From Bacteroidales bacterium (GTDB lineage Bacteria > Bacteroidota > Bacteroidia > Bacteroidales > UBA1402), in the NCBI GenBank assembly GCA_017464285.1, contig JAFUDT010000013.1:264962-328961 (forward strand): DNA of 64,000 nucleotides. Reading direction: 5' to 3'. Of the stretch, positions 42,242 through 52,287 are shown piece after piece. Within the stretch, counting starts at the first letter, position 1. Every line of letters starts with the position of its first letter. The position numbers and the translations under genes are program-made. The notes under the pieces were generated by a model that was given only the letters and a program-made list of their open reading frames with translations, was not told the origin of the DNA and did no database searches.

Positions 42242-43636
42242 ATGAGCAAGACATTGTTTGAGAAAATCTGGGAACGCCATCTGGTCGATACGCTCGCCGA
42301 CGGCACTTCCCAGCTGTATATCGACCGGCTCTACTGCCATGAGGTGACCAGCCCCCAGGCTTTTGCCGGTCTGAGAGAAAGGGGCCTCAAGCCTTTCCGC
42401 CCGGAAAGGATCTTCTGCATGCCCGACCATAACATCCCCACCTTGAACCAGGACCGTCCTATCGCGGAACCGGTGTCGAGAAATCAGGTGGAGACCCTCG
42501 AGCGCAATGCCCGGGAGTTCGGCCTGAGCTATTTCGGGATGATGCATCCCAAGAACGGCATTATCCATGTGGTGGGTCCCGAGAACGGACTGACCCTGCC
42601 CGGCATGACGGTCGTCTGCGGTGATTCGCATACTTCGACCCACGGAGCCATGGGCTGTATTGCCTTCGGTATCGGCACAAGCGAAGTGGAAATGACCCTG
42701 GCCACCCAGTGCCTGATGCAGCGTAAGCCCAAGTTGATGCGCATTTCGGTCGAGGGGCAGCTGAAAGCGGGCGTTACGGCCAAGGACATCGCCCTGTATA
42801 TTATCTCCCGGATGACTACTGGCGGCGCCACAGGCTATTTCGTGGAATATGCCGGCCAGGCTATCCGTGCCCTGTCGATGGAGGAGCGTCTGACCGTCTG
42901 CAACCTTTCGATCGAGATGGGCGCCCGAGGCGGCATGATCGCTCCCGACCAGACCACTTTCGACTATCTCCGGGACAAGGAGTATGCACCCAAAGGTGCC
43001 GAATGGGAGAAGGCCATGAAGTGGTGGAAGACATTGTATTCCGACGAGGATGCCGTCTTCGACAAGGAAATCTGTTACCGGGCCGAGGACATCGAGCCTT
43101 GGGTTACCTACGGCACCAATCCCGGCATGGGCATGGGCATCAACGACAGGATTCCGGCCTTGGAGAGCATTCCACAGTCGGGCAGGGCTTCGTTTGAAAA
43201 GTCCTTGGACTACATGGGATTCAAGCCCGGTCAGCAGATTGTCGGACAGCCCGTCGACTATGTGTTTCTGGGGAGCTGCACCAACGGCCGGGTAGAGGAC
43301 TTCCGCTGTTTCGCCTCTTTTGTCAGGGGCCGACACAAGGCCGATTCTGTGACTGCCTGGCTGGTGCCCGGCAGTTGGAAGGTGTACGGGCAGTTGAAGG
43401 CCGAAGGTATAGACAAAGTTCTCGAAGAAGCCGGTTTCGAACTGCGACAGCCGGGTTGTTCGGCCTGCCTGGCCATGAACGAGGACAAGATTCCGGCCGG
43501 GAAATATGCCGTTTCTACCTCGAATCGCAATTTTGAAGGTCGTCAGGGCCCCGGGGCCCGCACTATCCTGGCCGGTCCGCTGGTAGCTGCGGCTGCAGCC
43601 GTCACCGGCCGCCTGACCGATCCCCGCTCTATGTAA
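42242..43636 (+). CDS. leuC: 3-isopropylmalate dehydratase large subunit
   Basis: LeuC carries the iron-sulfur cluster for isomerising isopropylmalate. The 464-residue protein has FERIWERH-like [26 protein letters not shown] and the cluster ligands: Cys in [13 protein letters not shown] and the pair in [12 protein letters not shown]. All are present. It lies 18 bases after leuA and 11 before leuD, with which it forms the enzyme. Confidence 0.95.
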   Translation: MSKTLFEKIWERHLVDTLADGTSQLYIDRLYCHEVTSPQAFAGLRERGLKPFRPERIFCMPDHNIPTLNQDRPIAEPVSRNQVETLERNAREFGLSYFGMMHPKNGIIHVVGPENGLTLPGMTVVCGDSHTSTHGAMGCIAFGIGTSEVEMTLATQCLMQRKPKLMRISVEGQLKAGVTAKDIALYIISRMTTGGATGYFVEYAGQAIRALSMEERLTVCNLSIEMGARGGMIAPDQTTFDYLRDKEYAPKGAEWEKAMKWWKTLYSDEDAVFDKEICYRAEDIEPWVTYGTNPGMGMGINDRIPALESIPQSGRASFEKSLDYMGFKPGQQIVGQPVDYVFLGSCTNGRVEDFRCFASFVRGRHKADSVTAWLVPGSWKVYGQLKAEGIDKVLEEAGFELRQPGCSACLAMNEDKIPAGKYAVSTSNRNFEGRQGPGARTILAGPLVAAAAAVTGRLTDPRSM

Positions 43637-43647
43637 ACAAAGTAACC

Positions 43648-44232
43648 ATGAAAGAAAAATTCTCCATACTGACATCGACCTGTGTCCCGCTGCCGCTGGA
43701 CAACATCGACACTGACCAGATCATTCCGGCCAGGTTTTTGAAAGCAACGACCCGACAGGGTTTCGGCGATAATCTGTTCCGCGACTGGCGCTATGACAAG
43801 GAGGGCCGCCTGAATCCGGACTTTGTCCTGAACCAGGGAGTCTACAAGGGCTCCATCCTGGTGGCCGGCAAGAATTTCGGCAGCGGCAGCAGTCGCGAAC
43901 ATGCCGCCTGGGCGGTGGCCGGCTACGGCTTCCGGGTGGTCATCAGCACGTATTTTGCCGATATTTTCCGTAATAATGCCTTGAACAACGGTATCCTGCC
44001 ACTGGTGGTCAGCCCGGAGTTTTCGGCCGAACTGTTCGAGACCTTGAAAGGCAACCCCCAGGCGACAGTTACTGTCGATCTGCCGGCCCAGACCGTCTGC
44101 AACAACGCCACTGGCAGGTGTGAAGGCTTTGAAATCAACGAGTTCAAGAAGAATTGTCTGCTGAACGGACTGGACGATATAGACTATCTGCTGGCCCATA
44201 AAGACAAAATCGAGGAGTACGAACGACGATGA
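43648..44232 (+). CDS. leuD: 3-isopropylmalate dehydratase small subunit
   Basis: LeuD supplies the mobile swivel domain for LeuC. The 194-residue protein shows PLPLDNIDTDQIIPARFLKA, KNFGSGSSREHAAWA and SAYFADIFRNN-like STYFADIFRNNALNNG. The length is normal. It overlaps the next gene by four bases. Confidence 0.95.
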   Translation: MKEKFSILTSTCVPLPLDNIDTDQIIPARFLKATTRQGFGDNLFRDWRYDKEGRLNPDFVLNQGVYKGSILVAGKNFGSGSSREHAAWAVAGYGFRVVISTYFADIFRNNALNNGILPLVVSPEFSAELFETLKGNPQATVTVDLPAQTVCNNATGRCEGFEINEFKKNCLLNGLDDIDYLLAHKDKIEEYERR

Positions 44233-45740
44233 TTGAAATATTGGATACCACCCTTCGTGATGGTGAGCAGACCGCCGGTGTCTCTTTCTCCGCCCAGGAG
44301 AAACTGAGTATCGCCCAAGCACTTGTCTCCGAAATCGGAGTGAGCAGGGTAGAGCTGGCTTCGGCCAAGGTGGCCGATTCCGAGGTCATCAGCGTCAGGC
44401 GTATCGCCGACTGGGCCGAGCGCTCGGGCTGTCTCGACCGGCTGGAAGTGCTCGGCTTTGTGGACGGACATCTGTCGGCCGACTGGATCTTCAAGAGCGG
44501 CTGTCGGGTGATGAACCTCCTGTGTAAGGGCAGTCTTCGGCATGTCGTCTCCCAGCTCAAGAAGACTCCTGAGGAACATATGGCTGATATCCGGGAAACG
44601 GTTACCTATGCCGCCTCGCTGGGGCTGACGGTCAATGTCTATCTCGAAGACTGGAGCAACGGCATCCGGCACAGTGCAGACTATGTCTTCTCTATGATGG
44701 ACACCTTGCTGCAGCTGCCGGTCCGCCGGGTGATGCTGCCCGATACGCTGGGCATCCTCAACCCGGAAACCACCTTGCGGTATTGCCGTCTGATGCGCCG
44801 GAAGTATCCACATGTGCACTTTGATTTCCACGCCCACAACGACTACGATCTGGCCGTAGCCAATGTCTATGCTGCCGTGAAGGCCGGCATGAACGGCATC
44901 CACGTGACTGTGAACGGACTGGGCGAGCGGGCCGGCAATGCCCCCCTGAGCAGTGTCCTGGCCGTACTCAAGGACCAGCTGCATATCGATACAGGGCTCA
45001 ATGAGGGAAAAATCAACAAGGTAAGCCGTCTGGTGGAGATTCACAGCGGCATCCGCATTCCGCAGAACATGCCTGTGGTCGGCGAGCATGTCTTCACGCA
45101 GTGTGCCGGGGTACATGCCGACGGTGACAACAAGGATCAGCTTTATTTCAACGACCTGCTGCCCGAACGATTCGGCCGTGTCAGGGAATACGCCTTGGGC
45201 AAGAACAGCGGCAAGGCCAATGTCCGGATGAACCTGGCCGCCATGGGCATCGACCTGGACGAAGAATCGATGCGCAAGGTCACTCAGCGGATCATCGAGC
45301 TGGGCAACAAGAAAGAGCAGGTCACCCAGGAGGATCTGCCCTATATCATCAACGATGTGCTTCATCAGGAAGTAGGGGAACAGCGGGTTCACATTGTCAA
45401 CTATTCGACCAGCCTGACCCGTGGCATGCATCCCCTGGCCGGCCTGAAGCTGGAAATCGACGGCCAGGTGTATGAGGGCCATGCCTACGGTGACGGTCAG
45501 TACGATGCCTTTGTCCGTGCTCTGCGTGAGATCTACGGCAAACTGGGACGGCCTTTGCCCATGCTGACCAACTATTCGGTTTCGATCCCGCCCGGCGGAC
45601 GGACGGATGCCTTTGTGCAGACCATCATCCATTGGAACTATGCAGGGGTCGATTTCAAGACCAGCGGATTCGATGCCGACCAGATCGAGGCGGCCATCAA
45701 GGCAACGGTCAAGATGCTGAACAAGATAGAGAATATGTAA
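44229..45740 (+). CDS. Second 2-isopropylmalate synthase-family enzyme, probably citramalate synthase-like
   Basis: The 503-residue protein belongs to the LeuA/CimA/homocitrate synthase family: [54 protein letters not shown] and, in the C-terminal half, a regulatory-like domain. It differs clearly from LeuA in the same operon (for example THCHNDLG versus DFHAHNDYD), so it is not a recent copy. A (R)-citramalate synthase feeding isoleucine through LeuCDB is the simplest reading; a second leucine synthase is also possible. It lies between leuD and leuB. Confidence 0.75.
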   Translation: MIEILDTTLRDGEQTAGVSFSAQEKLSIAQALVSEIGVSRVELASAKVADSEVISVRRIADWAERSGCLDRLEVLGFVDGHLSADWIFKSGCRVMNLLCKGSLRHVVSQLKKTPEEHMADIRETVTYAASLGLTVNVYLEDWSNGIRHSADYVFSMMDTLLQLPVRRVMLPDTLGILNPETTLRYCRLMRRKYPHVHFDFHAHNDYDLAVANVYAAVKAGMNGIHVTVNGLGERAGNAPLSSVLAVLKDQLHIDTGLNEGKINKVSRLVEIHSGIRIPQNMPVVGEHVFTQCAGVHADGDNKDQLYFNDLLPERFGRVREYALGKNSGKANVRMNLAAMGIDLDEESMRKVTQRIIELGNKKEQVTQEDLPYIINDVLHQEVGEQRVHIVNYSTSLTRGMHPLAGLKLEIDGQVYEGHAYGDGQYDAFVRALREIYGKLGRPLPMLTNYSVSIPPGGRTDAFVQTIIHWNYAGVDFKTSGFDADQIEAAIKATVKMLNKIENM

Positions 45741-45768
45741 TTGTCCAAAACCATAAACAAAGCAAGTT

Positions 45769-46839
45769 ATGAAGATGAATATTGCCGTGCTGCCGGGCGA
45801 CGGTATCGGTCCGGAGATTGTCGAGCAGGGAATGAAGGCTTTGAAAGCAGTCTGTCAGAGATTCGGCCATGAACTCAGTTATGAATATGCCCTTTGCGGT
45901 GCTGCTGCCATCGATCAGGTGGGCAATCCCTATCCTGAGACCACGCACGAACTGTGCATGAGAAGCGATGCCGTGCTGTTCGGCGCTGTCGGCGATCCGA
46001 AATTCGACAATAATCCCGGCCTGAAGGTCCGTCCCGAACAAGGATTGCTGGCCATGCGCAAACGCCTGGGCCTCTATGCCAACATACGGCCTGTGAACAC
46101 CTTCAGCCCGCTCATCGACAAGTCGCCTCTGCGCCGCGACCTGGTGGAGGGTACCGACCTGATGTGCATCCGCGAACTGACAGGAGGCCTGTACTTCGGC
46201 CGTCCGCAAGGACGCAGCGAGAACGGCGACACGGCTTACGACACCTGTGTCTATTCACGCATGGAGATTGAGCGCATTGTCCGCCTGGCCTTCCAGTACG
46301 CCATGAAGCGTCGGCGCAAGCTGACGGTCGTGGACAAGGCCAATGTGCTGGCGACTTCCCGTCTGTGGCGTGAGGTGGCTAAAGAAATTGCCGTGGAGTT
46401 TCCCCAGGTGGAGACCGAATACATGTTCGTCGATAATGCCGCCATGCGTCTGATCCAATGGCCGGGCAGTTTTGACGTGATGGTCACCGAAAACATGTTC
46501 GGCGACATCCTGACCGACGAGGCCTCGGTCATCACCGGCTCGCTGGGCATGCTGCCTTCGGCTTCGATAGGCGAGCACACGTCGGTCTTCGAGCCCATTC
46601 ACGGTTCCTGGCCTCAAGCTGCCGGCAAGAACATCGCCAATCCCCTGGCTACCGTTCTGAGCGTGGCTCTGATGCTGGAATATGCTTTCGACCTGAAGGA
46701 AGAGGGAGCCTTGGTTCGCCGCTCTGTGGCCGCTTCGATGGAGGCCGGCTATGTCACCGAGGATATTGCCGCCGGGGGTACCCATTACGGTACCAGTGAG
46801 GTCGGTGACTGGATTGCCGCCTACATACTCAAGGCTTGA
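45769..46839 (+). CDS. leuB: 3-isopropylmalate dehydrogenase
   Basis: LeuB oxidises and decarboxylates 3-isopropylmalate with NAD. The 356-residue protein has [69 protein letters not shown] and [18 protein letters not shown], all typical. The start ATG 45769 is followed by a second Met two codons on. It is 28 bases after the CimA-like gene and closes the leucine set. Confidence 0.95.
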   Translation: MKMNIAVLPGDGIGPEIVEQGMKALKAVCQRFGHELSYEYALCGAAAIDQVGNPYPETTHELCMRSDAVLFGAVGDPKFDNNPGLKVRPEQGLLAMRKRLGLYANIRPVNTFSPLIDKSPLRRDLVEGTDLMCIRELTGGLYFGRPQGRSENGDTAYDTCVYSRMEIERIVRLAFQYAMKRRRKLTVVDKANVLATSRLWREVAKEIAVEFPQVETEYMFVDNAAMRLIQWPGSFDVMVTENMFGDILTDEASVITGSLGMLPSASIGEHTSVFEPIHGSWPQAAGKNIANPLATVLSVALMLEYAFDLKEEGALVRRSVAASMEAGYVTEDIAAGGTHYGTSEVGDWIAAYILKA

Positions 46840-46887
46840 CCATCGCTCTATCGGACCGTCCAAGGCGGCGGTCGAACTGACAGCAAC

Positions 46888-48372
46888 ATGAACTTGGATG
46901 CCCGGACTCTTCCCGCTGCCTTCCGCAGTCAGATGCAGACGCTGTTGGGAGCAGACTCCGAAGCTTTTTTCAAAGCCTTGGAGCAGGCTTCTCCCGTGAG
47001 TCTCCGGCTCAATCCGGCCAAATTTTCCCCAGGACAGGAAGACCGGCTGCCGGCCAGGAGCACTGAGACTGTCCCTTGGTGTCCCTGGGGACGCTACCTG
47101 GATGTGCGGCCTTCCTTCACTCTCGATCCGGCCTTTCATGCCGGGGCATACTATGTGCAGGAAGCTTCTTCGATGTTTCTGTGGACAGTGATGCGGGAAG
47201 CGCTTGGGCATCTGGACACGACTGCTCCGCTGACAGCCCTGGACCTTTGTGCCGCTCCGGGTGGAAAATCCACCTTGCTGTTGGATGCGCTTCCAGAGGG
47301 CAGTGTGTTGGTGGCCAATGAGGTACAGCGTCAGCGTGCATTTGTCCTGGCCGAGAATCTGGCCAAATGGGGCCATCCCGACACCATCGTCACCCAGTCC
47401 GATCCGGCAGCCCTCGGAGCGCTTTTCCCGGCTATGGCTTTTCCTCGGGGAGCATTTGACTTGATGCTGACCGACGTGCCCTGTTCGGGCGAAGGTATGT
47501 TCCGCAAGGAGCCCGATGCCCTCCGCGACTGGAGCCCGGCAGCCGTGTCCGCCTGCCGGGAACGGCAACGCGACATCCTGCAGGCCGTCTGGCCGGCTCT
47601 GCGTCCCGGTGGTCTGCTCATCTACAGCACCTGTACCTACAACCTGGCCGAGAACGAAGAAAACGTCCGCTGGATTGCCGAACAGTTGGGGGCCGGCATA
47701 CTGGGCATCGATGTGGAGGGACTGCTCGGCGGCAGCCCCTCGGCCTTGGGACTCAGTCCTTCCTTCGACGCCGGGCTGCCTGCCACCCGTTTCCTGCCGC
47801 ACAGGAGTCGGGGAGAGGGGCTGTTCATGGCCCTGCTCCAGAAGGACGACAGACCGCTGCAGAAGACTGCCCGTCGCCCTGACAGCGGAAGGGAACGCCG
47901 CAAAGAGCAGCGCCCGCCTGTTCCGGCTGCTGTGGCAGAAGCTATATCCTGGCTTGGCAAACCGGGAAAGGGACAGGCGGCAGAATATGCCGCCCTGATG
48001 CTGCCCGACGGCACCTATACGGCTGCTTCGCCGCTGGTGGCCGACATTGCCCGCCTGCTGATGAAAAACCGTCTGCCCCTGCTCTCGGCCGGTGTCGCCC
48101 TGGGACAGCTGAAAGGCCGCGACTTGGCAGCAGATACAGCCCTGGCCCTGTCCACGGCCCTGGACCCCCATCGGCTGCCCTGTCATGAACTGGACCGTGA
48201 ACAGGCCCTGAGATTCTTGCGCAGAGAGGCCCTGACACTGCCCGCCGACCTCCCTAAGGGGCTGGTACTGGTCAGCTGGAAGGGATTGCCGCTGGGTTTT
48301 GTGCGCCAGCTGGGCTCCCGGGCCAACAACCTATATCCTGCCCAATGGCGCATCCGCTCTAATATCGGCTGA
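46888..48372 (+). CDS. NOL1/NOP2/sun-family rRNA (cytosine-C5) methyltransferase
   Basis: The 494-residue enzyme has the SAM-binding domain LDLCAAPGGKSTLLLDAL (about 120), NEVQRQRAFVLAENL, and the two catalytic-region cysteines: the PC motif in TDVPCSGEGMFRKEP and the TC motif in IYSTCTYNLAENEENV. The C-terminal 190 residues carry a RsmF-like extra domain ending in LPLGFVRQLGSRANNLYPAQ. It is likely to modify 16S rRNA, as RsmF does. It lies 48 bases after leuB and two before the phosphodiesterase gene. Confidence 0.9.
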   Translation: MNLDARTLPAAFRSQMQTLLGADSEAFFKALEQASPVSLRLNPAKFSPGQEDRLPARSTETVPWCPWGRYLDVRPSFTLDPAFHAGAYYVQEASSMFLWTVMREALGHLDTTAPLTALDLCAAPGGKSTLLLDALPEGSVLVANEVQRQRAFVLAENLAKWGHPDTIVTQSDPAALGALFPAMAFPRGAFDLMLTDVPCSGEGMFRKEPDALRDWSPAAVSACRERQRDILQAVWPALRPGGLLIYSTCTYNLAENEENVRWIAEQLGAGILGIDVEGLLGGSPSALGLSPSFDAGLPATRFLPHRSRGEGLFMALLQKDDRPLQKTARRPDSGRERRKEQRPPVPAAVAEAISWLGKPGKGQAAEYAALMLPDGTYTAASPLVADIARLLMKNRLPLLSAGVALGQLKGRDLAADTALALSTALDPHRLPCHELDREQALRFLRREALTLPADLPKGLVLVSWKGLPLGFVRQLGSRANNLYPAQWRIRSNIG

Positions 48373-48374
48373 TA

Positions 48375-48872
48375 ATGAAAAAGATAGGCATCATATCCGA
48401 CACCCACTCACATTGGGACGACAAGTATGTCAAGTATTTCTCCGACTGTGACGAGATCTGGCATGCCGGCGATTTCGGCTCTCAGGACATCGCCGACGGG
48501 CTGGCCCGTATCAGGCCGCTGCGCGGTGTCTGCGGCAACTGCGACGGTTACCCTGTGCGCTACCAGTTCGGCCCGACGCTCTATTTCGAAGTGGAGCAGG
48601 TGGGGGTGCTGCTCACCCATATCGGCGGCTATCCCGGACACTACGATCCGCGCATTCTGGCGGCCATGAACCAGTATCGTCCGCGTCTGTTTGTATGCGG
48701 CCATTCCCATATCGCCCGGGTCATGTACGACCGCCAGCGTCAGATGCTCTGTGTCAATCCCGGTGCCGCCGGCATTCAGGGCTTCCATCAGGTGCGTACC
48801 CTCATGCGCCTGGAACTCCATCAGGGAGACATCAGCCACCTCGAAGTCGTGGAGCTGGGTCCCCGCGTCTGA
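48375..48872 (+). CDS. YfcE-type metallophosphoesterase
   Basis: This 165-residue protein is of the small calcineurin-like phosphodiesterase family. Metal ligands are seen in ISDTHSHWDDK, EIWHAGDFGS, GVCGNCDGY (N-x-D), VLLTHIGGYPG and FVCGHSHIARVMYD, and it ends in the usual CVNPGAAGIQG (often NPGS). Family members act on phosphodiesters such as cyclic nucleotides, but the natural substrate is unclear. It starts two bases after the rRNA methyltransferase, so it is co-transcribed. Confidence 0.9.
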   Translation: MKKIGIISDTHSHWDDKYVKYFSDCDEIWHAGDFGSQDIADGLARIRPLRGVCGNCDGYPVRYQFGPTLYFEVEQVGVLLTHIGGYPGHYDPRILAAMNQYRPRLFVCGHSHIARVMYDRQRQMLCVNPGAAGIQGFHQVRTLMRLELHQGDISHLEVVELGPRV

Positions 48873-49004
48873 TCTTTATCATCTTTTAAGAAGTCTTCTA
48901 TTAAACCATTCTCCGGAGCCCTTGTCTAAGAAGCGTTTGATTCTTCAGGCAGCGGTCCTGTCCCTGCCTGTTGCATAGAGGAGGTTGAACTAACGGTGTG
49001 AAGA

Positions 49005-52000
49005 ATGAAAAAACTGCTTTTACCCTTTTTCTCTTTTGTGCTGACAGTTGTTTCTGTAACAGCACAATATACAGTGCAGGGAAAAATATTGGACAAAGAC
49101 AATGATGGAGCCGTGGAAATGGCGACGGTGCGCATGCTCCGCTCTCAGGATTCGGCATTTGTCAACGGATCGGTGACGGATTTCGCCGGTCGTTACTCAT
49201 TTTCCCGTGTAGAAAAAGGGAAATATATTCTCGAATACAAGTATCTGGGCTATAAGACCGTCTATCAGGAAATTGAGGTGAAGAACCGTTCTCTGATACT
49301 GAAGAATACCTATATGGAGGAGGATGTCAAATCCCTTTCGGCGGTGGAAGTATCCGGTACGGCGGCACAGATGATTGTCAAGGGCGACACGGTCGAATAC
49401 AATGCCTCGGCCTTCAAACTGCAGGAGGATGCCGTGGTCGAGGATCTGCTCAAGCGTCTGCCTGGTTTCCAGATTGACTCCGACGGCAATATTACCGTCA
49501 ACGGGGAGACCATTGCCCGTATCAGGGTCGACGGCAAGCGTTTCTTCGACGGCGACATGGAAATGATCACCAAGAACTTCACGGCCGACATGGTCGATAA
49601 GATCCAGGTTATCGACGAACTTTCGGAAATGGCCCAGCTCACCGGTATCGAGGACGGCAACACGACCCGTATCATCAACATCACCCTCAAGCCCGACCGC
49701 CGGCGGGGTACCTTCGGCAATATCGGCGGCGGCGTAGGTGCCGACTTTGACAAGGGCTTTTCGGACTATACGCGCAGCGACTACGGCAAGGACTACAATC
49801 CCAATGCTGTCCATTACCGCAACGTCTTCGACTATTTCCTCGACAACGATGCCCGTTACAACCTGAACGGCATGCTCAACTTCTTCAAGAACAATATCCG
49901 GACCAGCCTGACGGCCGGTGCCAACAACACCAACACCTCGCGCAGCAGCCGGGGCCGCAGCGGTCGTGGCTGGAGTGGCGGCAGCGGCATCACGGCCACG
50001 CAGAACATCGGTCTGAACAACAACATGGAGTTTTATAACGACTCCCTGCAGTTGAGCGGCAACATCACCTACAATCACTCTACCAACCAGGGGCGCACCT
50101 ATTCCAAGCGCGAGAGCTGGATGCGCGGGGTGAACAGCACGGACTCCTCGTATTCCAAGTCCAACTCGGTGAGCAACAACGGAAACTTCGGCTACGAAAT
50201 GCGTTACCAGATAGACGAGGTCAACACCCTGGTCATCCAGCCTCAGGTCTCCTACGGCTATAATTCCACGGTGAGCGAGCGTACCTACGAATACTATACC
50301 AACGGCGACACCACCAGCTGGGGCGATTCGCACAACAACAACAATTCCAAGAACCTGAACTCGAGCCTGAATGTCCTCTACAGCCGCCGCTCGATAGAGA
50401 AGCGGGGCCGTACGATGACCTTCAACCTCAGAGGCAGCTACGGCCGTAATGAGGGCGAGGGCTATAATATTTCCAACAAGTACATGCCGGGCGACTCCGC
50501 CCTGTTGCTCAACCAGAAGAACCTCAACACTTCGAACAATCTCTCGGCCTCGGCCCGGGTGTCGTTCGTGGAGCCGTTGTGGAATGTCAACAATGTCATC
50601 GAATTCAACGGATCGGTCAACTATTCGAAGCGCAATTCCCAGCGCAACCAGTATGACCTGAATGAACTGACGGGCGAGTACGACCTGTACAACGCCGAAT
50701 ACAGCAACGACTTCGACAACATCAGCATGTCGGAAGACCTCTCGCTCAACTACAACTACCGGAGCGACTATATCAACCTGACGGCCGGCATGAGTGCGCA
50801 GCCTTCTCAGACCTACAGCTACACGACCTATGGCGACGGCTCGGAACGCAACATCGAGAACAAGGTGTTCAACTATTCACCCTCGGTCAATCTGCGTTAC
50901 AACGTCAAGGGCGACCGCCGCAACTATATCCGCGTCGAATACCGCGGACGCAACACCGAACCCACGGTCAACCAGATGCAGCCTGTCAAGAACAACACCA
51001 ACCTGATGCATGAGACGGTCGGTAATCCTTCGCTGCTGCCTTCCTTTGCCCATACGCTGCGGGTGCAGTACAACCACTCCAACCAGCAGACGCTCTCGTC
51101 GTTCAGCACGTCGCTCAACAGTACCATCACCAAGGATGCCATGGTAAGCAACAGCATCTATGACGCTTCGGGCAAGCAGTACAATCAGACGGTCAATGCC
51201 GACAGGGCTCCTTACAGCCTGGCCGGTACCCTCATGTACAACCGGCCCATTATCCGCAATCGCCTGCATCTGAATACCAATACTTCGGTCAACTATCAGG
51301 AGCGCATCGGCTATTCGAGCCGCAATGTCGCCTTGGAGAACATCGACCCCGACGACATCATCGACGGCAAGCTGATGCTCGGTGACCGCAGCCTGACGCA
51401 AAACTACAGCGTCAGCGAGAACCTTTCGCTCACCCTGACCCACAACATCATCGAAGTGGGTCTGCGAGGACAGGCACGTTATTCGAATACCCTGAACAAC
51501 CTGAACACCAATATTGACCGTCAGACCTTCAACTGGTCGGCCTCGGGCAACGTCACTCTGCACCTGCCTTACGACCTGAATATCGACAACAATCTGAGTT
51601 ACAGTGCCCGCCAGGGTTACGCAGGTTTCGACAAGAGCGAGCTGCTGTGGAACGCCAGTATCTCCAAACCGATATTCAAGAGAAAGTTCACCCTGACCCT
51701 GACGGCCAACGATATCCTGCGCCAGCGTCTGAACATCAACCAGAACATCGGCGACAACTCGGTGTCCTACACCCAGTCTGACATGCTGACATCCTACTTC
51801 CTGGTTTCCCTGACCTATCGAGTACGTCGTTTCGGTGGTCGCTCCAATCGCGGCAGCGGCGGTCCGAGAGGACCCTTCAGCTTCGGTCAGCCTGCCGCCG
51901 GCGACAGCACGGCTACGACAACTACTGCGGCAGTGCCTTCTTCCACGGGAAGTGAGACGACGGTCAACGGCAGCTCGGCAAATTCCGGCAACAACACTGC

Positions 52001-52178
52001 CACATCAGGCGATACGCCGGCCGGCACCAATACCAACAACAATAACGCATCGGGCAACAATGGAAACAATGCCGGAGGCCGTGGCGGTAACCGTGGCGGC
52101 TACGGAGGCGGCGGTTTCGGGGGCGGCTACGGAGGCGGCGGTTTCGGTGGCGGCGGCGGAGGCGGTTTCGGACGCTGA
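49005..52178 (+). CDS. Large TonB-receptor-like outer-membrane protein with glycine-rich tail
   Basis: The 1057-residue protein has a signal peptide (TVVSVTAQ), a carboxypeptidase-regulatory-like domain (about 25-110: KILDKDNDGAVEMATVRML), a plug-like part (about 110-230: VVEDLLKRLPGFQIDSDG, RIRVDGKRFFDGDME) and a long OMP_b-brl_3-type barrel rich in Asn and aromatic residues. From about residue 940 the sequence is low in complexity: Ser/Thr/Asn-rich, then GGYGGGGFGGGYGGGGFGG to the end. It has no SusD partner. The cargo is unknown. The closest relative in the window is the convergent protein at 53.2-56.1 kb. Confidence 0.85.
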   Translation: MKKLLLPFFSFVLTVVSVTAQYTVQGKILDKDNDGAVEMATVRMLRSQDSAFVNGSVTDFAGRYSFSRVEKGKYILEYKYLGYKTVYQEIEVKNRSLILKNTYMEEDVKSLSAVEVSGTAAQMIVKGDTVEYNASAFKLQEDAVVEDLLKRLPGFQIDSDGNITVNGETIARIRVDGKRFFDGDMEMITKNFTADMVDKIQVIDELSEMAQLTGIEDGNTTRIINITLKPDRRRGTFGNIGGGVGADFDKGFSDYTRSDYGKDYNPNAVHYRNVFDYFLDNDARYNLNGMLNFFKNNIRTSLTAGANNTNTSRSSRGRSGRGWSGGSGITATQNIGLNNNMEFYNDSLQLSGNITYNHSTNQGRTYSKRESWMRGVNSTDSSYSKSNSVSNNGNFGYEMRYQIDEVNTLVIQPQVSYGYNSTVSERTYEYYTNGDTTSWGDSHNNNNSKNLNSSLNVLYSRRSIEKRGRTMTFNLRGSYGRNEGEGYNISNKYMPGDSALLLNQKNLNTSNNLSASARVSFVEPLWNVNNVIEFNGSVNYSKRNSQRNQYDLNELTGEYDLYNAEYSNDFDNISMSEDLSLNYNYRSDYINLTAGMSAQPSQTYSYTTYGDGSERNIENKVFNYSPSVNLRYNVKGDRRNYIRVEYRGRNTEPTVNQMQPVKNNTNLMHETVGNPSLLPSFAHTLRVQYNHSNQQTLSSFSTSLNSTITKDAMVSNSIYDASGKQYNQTVNADRAPYSLAGTLMYNRPIIRNRLHLNTNTSVNYQERIGYSSRNVALENIDPDDIIDGKLMLGDRSLTQNYSVSENLSLTLTHNIIEVGLRGQARYSNTLNNLNTNIDRQTFNWSASGNVTLHLPYDLNIDNNLSYSARQGYAGFDKSELLWNASISKPIFKRKFTLTLTANDILRQRLNINQNIGDNSVSYTQSDMLTSYFLVSLTYRVRRFGGRSNRGSGGPRGPFSFGQPAAGDSTATTTTAAVPSSTGSETTVNGSSANSGNNTATSGDTPAGTNTNNNNASGNNGNNAGGRGGNRGGYGGGGFGGGYGGGGFGGGGGGGFGR

Positions 52179-52196
52179 TCAACGCGGAATACGGAT

Positions 52197-52227
52197 AAAT
52201 CCGGGGCGTAAGCTCCGGATTTTCTTT
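52197..52227 (+). terminator. Factor-independent terminator
   Basis: AAATCCGGGGC can pair with GCTCCGGATTT across a GTAA loop, with one G-T pair, and TTCTTTTC follows. It lies 19 bases after the stop of the 1057-residue outer-membrane protein gene and should end its transcript. Confidence 0.75.
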
Positions 52228-52287
52228 TCTGGTAAAATAACTGCATCTTTGCAGCCACTCCGGCTGTTTGCCGATAATGGTTTTGCT

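Noticed and set aside
41933..43675. 580-residue frame on the minus strand
   Set aside because: Antisense shadow of leuA and leuC.
46255..48186. 643-residue frame on the minus strand
   Set aside because: Antisense shadow of leuB and the rRNA methyltransferase; rich in Gln, Gly and His without domain order.
51835..52287. Extended N-terminus of the SGNH hydrolase
   Set aside because: The extra residues are out-of-frame reading of the glycine-rich tail of the preceding gene; the lipoprotein signal starts at 52288 or 52309.
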